This document shows, one piece after another, positions 62,405-64,000 of a stretch of 64,000 nt of DNA. The DNA is from Bog-473 sp963764305 (GTDB lineage: Bacteria; Actinomycetota; Acidimicrobiia; Acidimicrobiales; RAAP-2). Under the pieces are notes generated by a model that saw only the letters and a program-made list of their open reading frames with translations, had not been told where the DNA came from and did not search any database. The translations under genes and the position numbers were made by a program. Location of the stretch: contig CAVXSD010000007.1 of the NCBI GenBank assembly GCA_963764305.1, positions 124,001 to 188,000 on the forward strand, given 5' to 3'. Positions within the stretch are counted from its first letter, which is position 1, and every line of letters starts with the position of its first letter.

Positions 62405-63568
62405 CTAGCGCGTCAGGATGACGACGCCGGCGTTGGCGCCGCGGCCCACCGTGTGGGACAGCGCGACCCGGGCGCCCTCGACCTGGCGCGGCCCGCACTC
62501 GCCGCGCAGCTGGCGGACCAGCTCGACCACCTGGCCGAGGGCCGACGCGCCGAGGGGCTCGCCCTTGGAGAGCAGTCCCCCGCTCGGGTTGACGGGGAGG
62601 CGGCCCCCGAGTGTGGTGGCGCCCGAATCGAGCAGCGCGGCCGACCCGCCAGGCTCGCAGAGGCCGAGCTCTTCGCACGAGCCCAGCTCGCGGGCGGCGT
62701 CGGTGTCCTGGCACTCCACCACGTGCAGGTCGGGCGGGCCCAGGCCCGCCTCCTCGTAGGCGTCGGTGGCGGCCAGCGTCGTGGGCGCCGGCACGTCGTC
62801 GTCGGCCCGGCCGGCCAAAGGGGTGGACTCGCTCAGCACCGAGCCGGGGATGTGCGAGCGCAGCACGGCCGCGGCCAGGGTGACCGGCGCCGCCTCCGAC
62901 GACAGGTCGGCGCGGCGGAGCACCAGCGCGGCGGCGCCCTCGTTGGGCGAGCACAGCATGAAGAGGTGCAGCGGCTCGCACACGACGCGCGAGGACAGCA
63001 CCGCCTCCACCGTCGTCTCCTTCTGGTACATGGCGTCGGGGTTGGCCGCCCCGTGGCGCCGGTTCTTCACCACGACACGGGCCAGGTGGTCCTTGGTGAC
63101 CCCCGATGTGAGGCACAAGCGCTGCGCCCGCAGCCCGAAGAAGGCAGGCGTGGCGGCCAGGCCCGCCTCCTCCTGCCAAGAGTCGAAGAAGGACGAGCGG
63201 ATCATCCCCCTGGGCATCTTCTCGGTGCCGAAGACGAGGACGGTGTCGTACTGCCCGGCCCGGATGGCCGCCGCCGCCAGCATGAGCGCGGCGCCGCCGC
63301 TGGCGCAGCCGGCCTCCACGTCCACGATCGGCATCCCGGTCATACCGAGCCGGCTCAGCACCTTGTGCCCCGTCGCCACCCCGCCGTAGGCCGTCCCGCA
63401 GAAGGCGGCCTGGAAGCCGCCCTTGCCGACGCCCGCCTCGCGCAGCGCGGCGCGCACCGCGACGGTGCCCATGTCGGTGGTCGACGCGCCGTCGAAGCGG
63501 CCGAAGGGGTGGAGGCCGACGCCGGCGACATTGACGGTGACACCGCTGACTCCGCTGACGCCGGTCAT
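62405..63568 (-). CDS. thiolase-family protein (SCP2-thiolase / acetyl-CoA acyltransferase-like)
   Basis: The 387-residue protein has the nucleophilic Cys C88 in VEAGCASGGAALMLA, GFQAAFCGTAYGGVATGHKV and the catalytic-base region LSHTVGRGANAGVVIL. NPSGGLLSKGEPLGASALG matches the thiolase glycine loop. It is the lipid-transfer/SCP2 thiolase class, often paired with a DUF35 OB-fold protein in actinobacterial acyl-CoA or steroid side-chain degradation. The ATG at 63568 overlaps the stop of the DUF35 gene (ATGA). Confidence 0.92.
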   Translation of the reverse strand: MTGVSGVSGVTVNVAGVGLHPFGRFDGASTTDMGTVAVRAALREAGVGKGGFQAAFCGTAYGGVATGHKVLSRLGMTGMPIVDVEAGCASGGAALMLAAAAIRAGQYDTVLVFGTEKMPRGMIRSSFFDSWQEEAGLAATPAFFGLRAQRLCLTSGVTKDHLARVVVKNRRHGAANPDAMYQKETTVEAVLSSRVVCEPLHLFMLCSPNEGAAALVLRRADLSSEAAPVTLAAAVLRSHIPGSVLSESTPLAGRADDDVPAPTTLAATDAYEEAGLGPPDLHVVECQDTDAARELGSCEELGLCEPGGSAALLDSGATTLGGRLPVNPSGGLLSKGEPLGASALGQVVELVRQLRGECGPRQVEGARVALSHTVGRGANAGVVILTR

Positions 63569-63969
63569 GCCGGTGCGAAGGCATAGGTGACCACGTCGTT
63601 GCCGTCGTCGTCGCGGTGGAGCGGCACGATGCGCAGCTTCATGCGCTGCCCCAAGGCAAGAGCGCCGGGGTCGCTCTCGGTCAGGCGGGTGATGACGCGC
63701 ACGCCCTCGGGCAGCTCCACCACGCCGAATCCGAAGGGGACCGTGCCCTGGTAGCCGGGCGGAGGCGCCGTGACCGCGGTCCAGGCCCACAACGAGCCCT
63801 GGCGGGACAACTCGATCGACTCAGGGCCCTCGGTGGCGCAGTAGGTGCAGGCGTCGGCCCGGGGGAAATGGACCGACCCGCAGGCACCGCAGCGGGTGCC
63901 CAGCAGCGCGGGCGGGTCACCGTCGGTGAAGAGACCTTCGCGGACCGGGAGGCGCACGGAGCCGCTCAC
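63565..63969 (-). CDS. DUF35/OB-fold acyl-CoA-associated zinc-ribbon protein
   Basis: The 134-residue protein has the rubredoxin-like zinc ribbon (TRCGACGSVHFPRADACTYC, two CxxC pairs) followed by an OB fold (GSLWAWTAVTAPPPGYQGTV, VPFGFGVVELPEGVRV). This is the DUF35 partner of thiolases that binds acyl-CoA. It starts with GTG overlapping the stop of an upstream gene, and its stop overlaps the thiolase start, so all three are co-translated. Confidence 0.92.
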   Translation of the reverse strand: MSGSVRLPVREGLFTDGDPPALLGTRCGACGSVHFPRADACTYCATEGPESIELSRQGSLWAWTAVTAPPPGYQGTVPFGFGVVELPEGVRVITRLTESDPGALALGQRMKLRIVPLHRDDDGNDVVTYAFAPA

Positions 63970-64000
63970 CGGCCGACTTCCACCATCTCCAGCCCGTCGA
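63966..64000 (-). CDS. C-terminal end of an unidentified gene
   Basis: The last codons of a gene running in from beyond the window read DGLEMVEVGR and stop at 63968-63966, overlapping the GTG of the DUF35 gene. The family cannot be told from ten residues, although lipid-degradation enzymes are common at this position. Confidence 0.5.
   Translation of the reverse strand, partial: DGLEMVEVGR

Noticed and set aside
61123..62408. Extension of the HAD frame from 61122 to 62408
   Set aside because: It is antisense to the cation exchanger gene and of compositionally random sequence. The HAD protein ends at 61122 in another frame once one base is removed.
1..64000. tRNA, rRNA or large non-coding RNA genes
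   Set aside because: I looked for cloverleaf-like stems with a T-loop GTTCGA/C signature in the intergenic gaps and found none that I could fold convincingly. A dedicated tRNA scan would settle it.

Overview
The window is GC-rich, uses many GTG and TTG starts, and packs genes into short operons with 4-bp ATGA/GTGA overlaps. A mycothiol-type isomerase-fold protein, an MmpL-type exporter, a DUF222-HNH protein, PASTA and other Ser/Thr kinases, GatCAB and an IleRS2-type isoleucyl-tRNA synthetase point to an actinobacterium. My best guess, by inference only, is a poorly sampled lineage such as Acidimicrobiia. No rRNA, tRNA or CRISPR array was recognised.

Region 1 (1-11983) is core-like. It holds the start of ilvB behind a leader peptide and attenuator, a maleylpyruvate-isomerase-like gene coupled to a hydrolase-adenylyl cyclase fusion, an ABC-2 exporter divergent from a histidine kinase/response regulator pair, an IlvD/Edd dehydratase, and an MmpL-like exporter divergent from a TetR regulator.

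Region 2 (about 11983-27000) is an accessory island that looks richer in A+T in places. An IS5-type element sits exactly in the tetR stop codon. It is followed by a polyprenol-phosphate mannosyltransferase-like gene, a methyltransferase and a decayed SDR gene. A three-level nest of insertion sequences follows: IS21 (16515-22787) contains a second IS21 (18951-22748), which contains an IS256-type element (20461-21925). Beyond it lie a GT2 glycosyltransferase, remnants of a carboxymuconolactone decarboxylase, a universal stress protein and a tyrosine integrase, and a DUF222-HNH gene.

Region 3 (27000-64000) is mostly housekeeping and metabolism. It runs gatCAB plus an esterase, an SCP2 protein, an MFS exporter, a PASTA kinase, ligA-mnmA-cysteine desulfurase, then an aldehyde dehydrogenase, acyl-CoA ligase, sirtuin, PuuD-like amidotransferase and glutamine-synthetase-like enzyme that could form a polyamine/GABA route. 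Next come an FGGY kinase, yceI divergent from marR around a palindromic promoter, an FAD monooxygenase-like gene, a truncated globin, a second Ser/Thr kinase, ileS with the swapped GLHH signature, VOC and HAD proteins, glutathione peroxidase, a quinone oxidoreductase, a cation exchanger and a thiolase/DUF35 pair.

Many otherwise well-conserved genes carry a single-base frameshift, usually in a short homopolymer or GC repeat (HK, ilvD, HNH, marR, qor, HAD, a compensated pair in the VOC gene, probably ligA). This pattern suggests uncorrected indels in the assembly more than gene decay, so the affected entries are kept as genes with a note. The SDR, CMD, integrase, Usp and second istB entries look truly broken.
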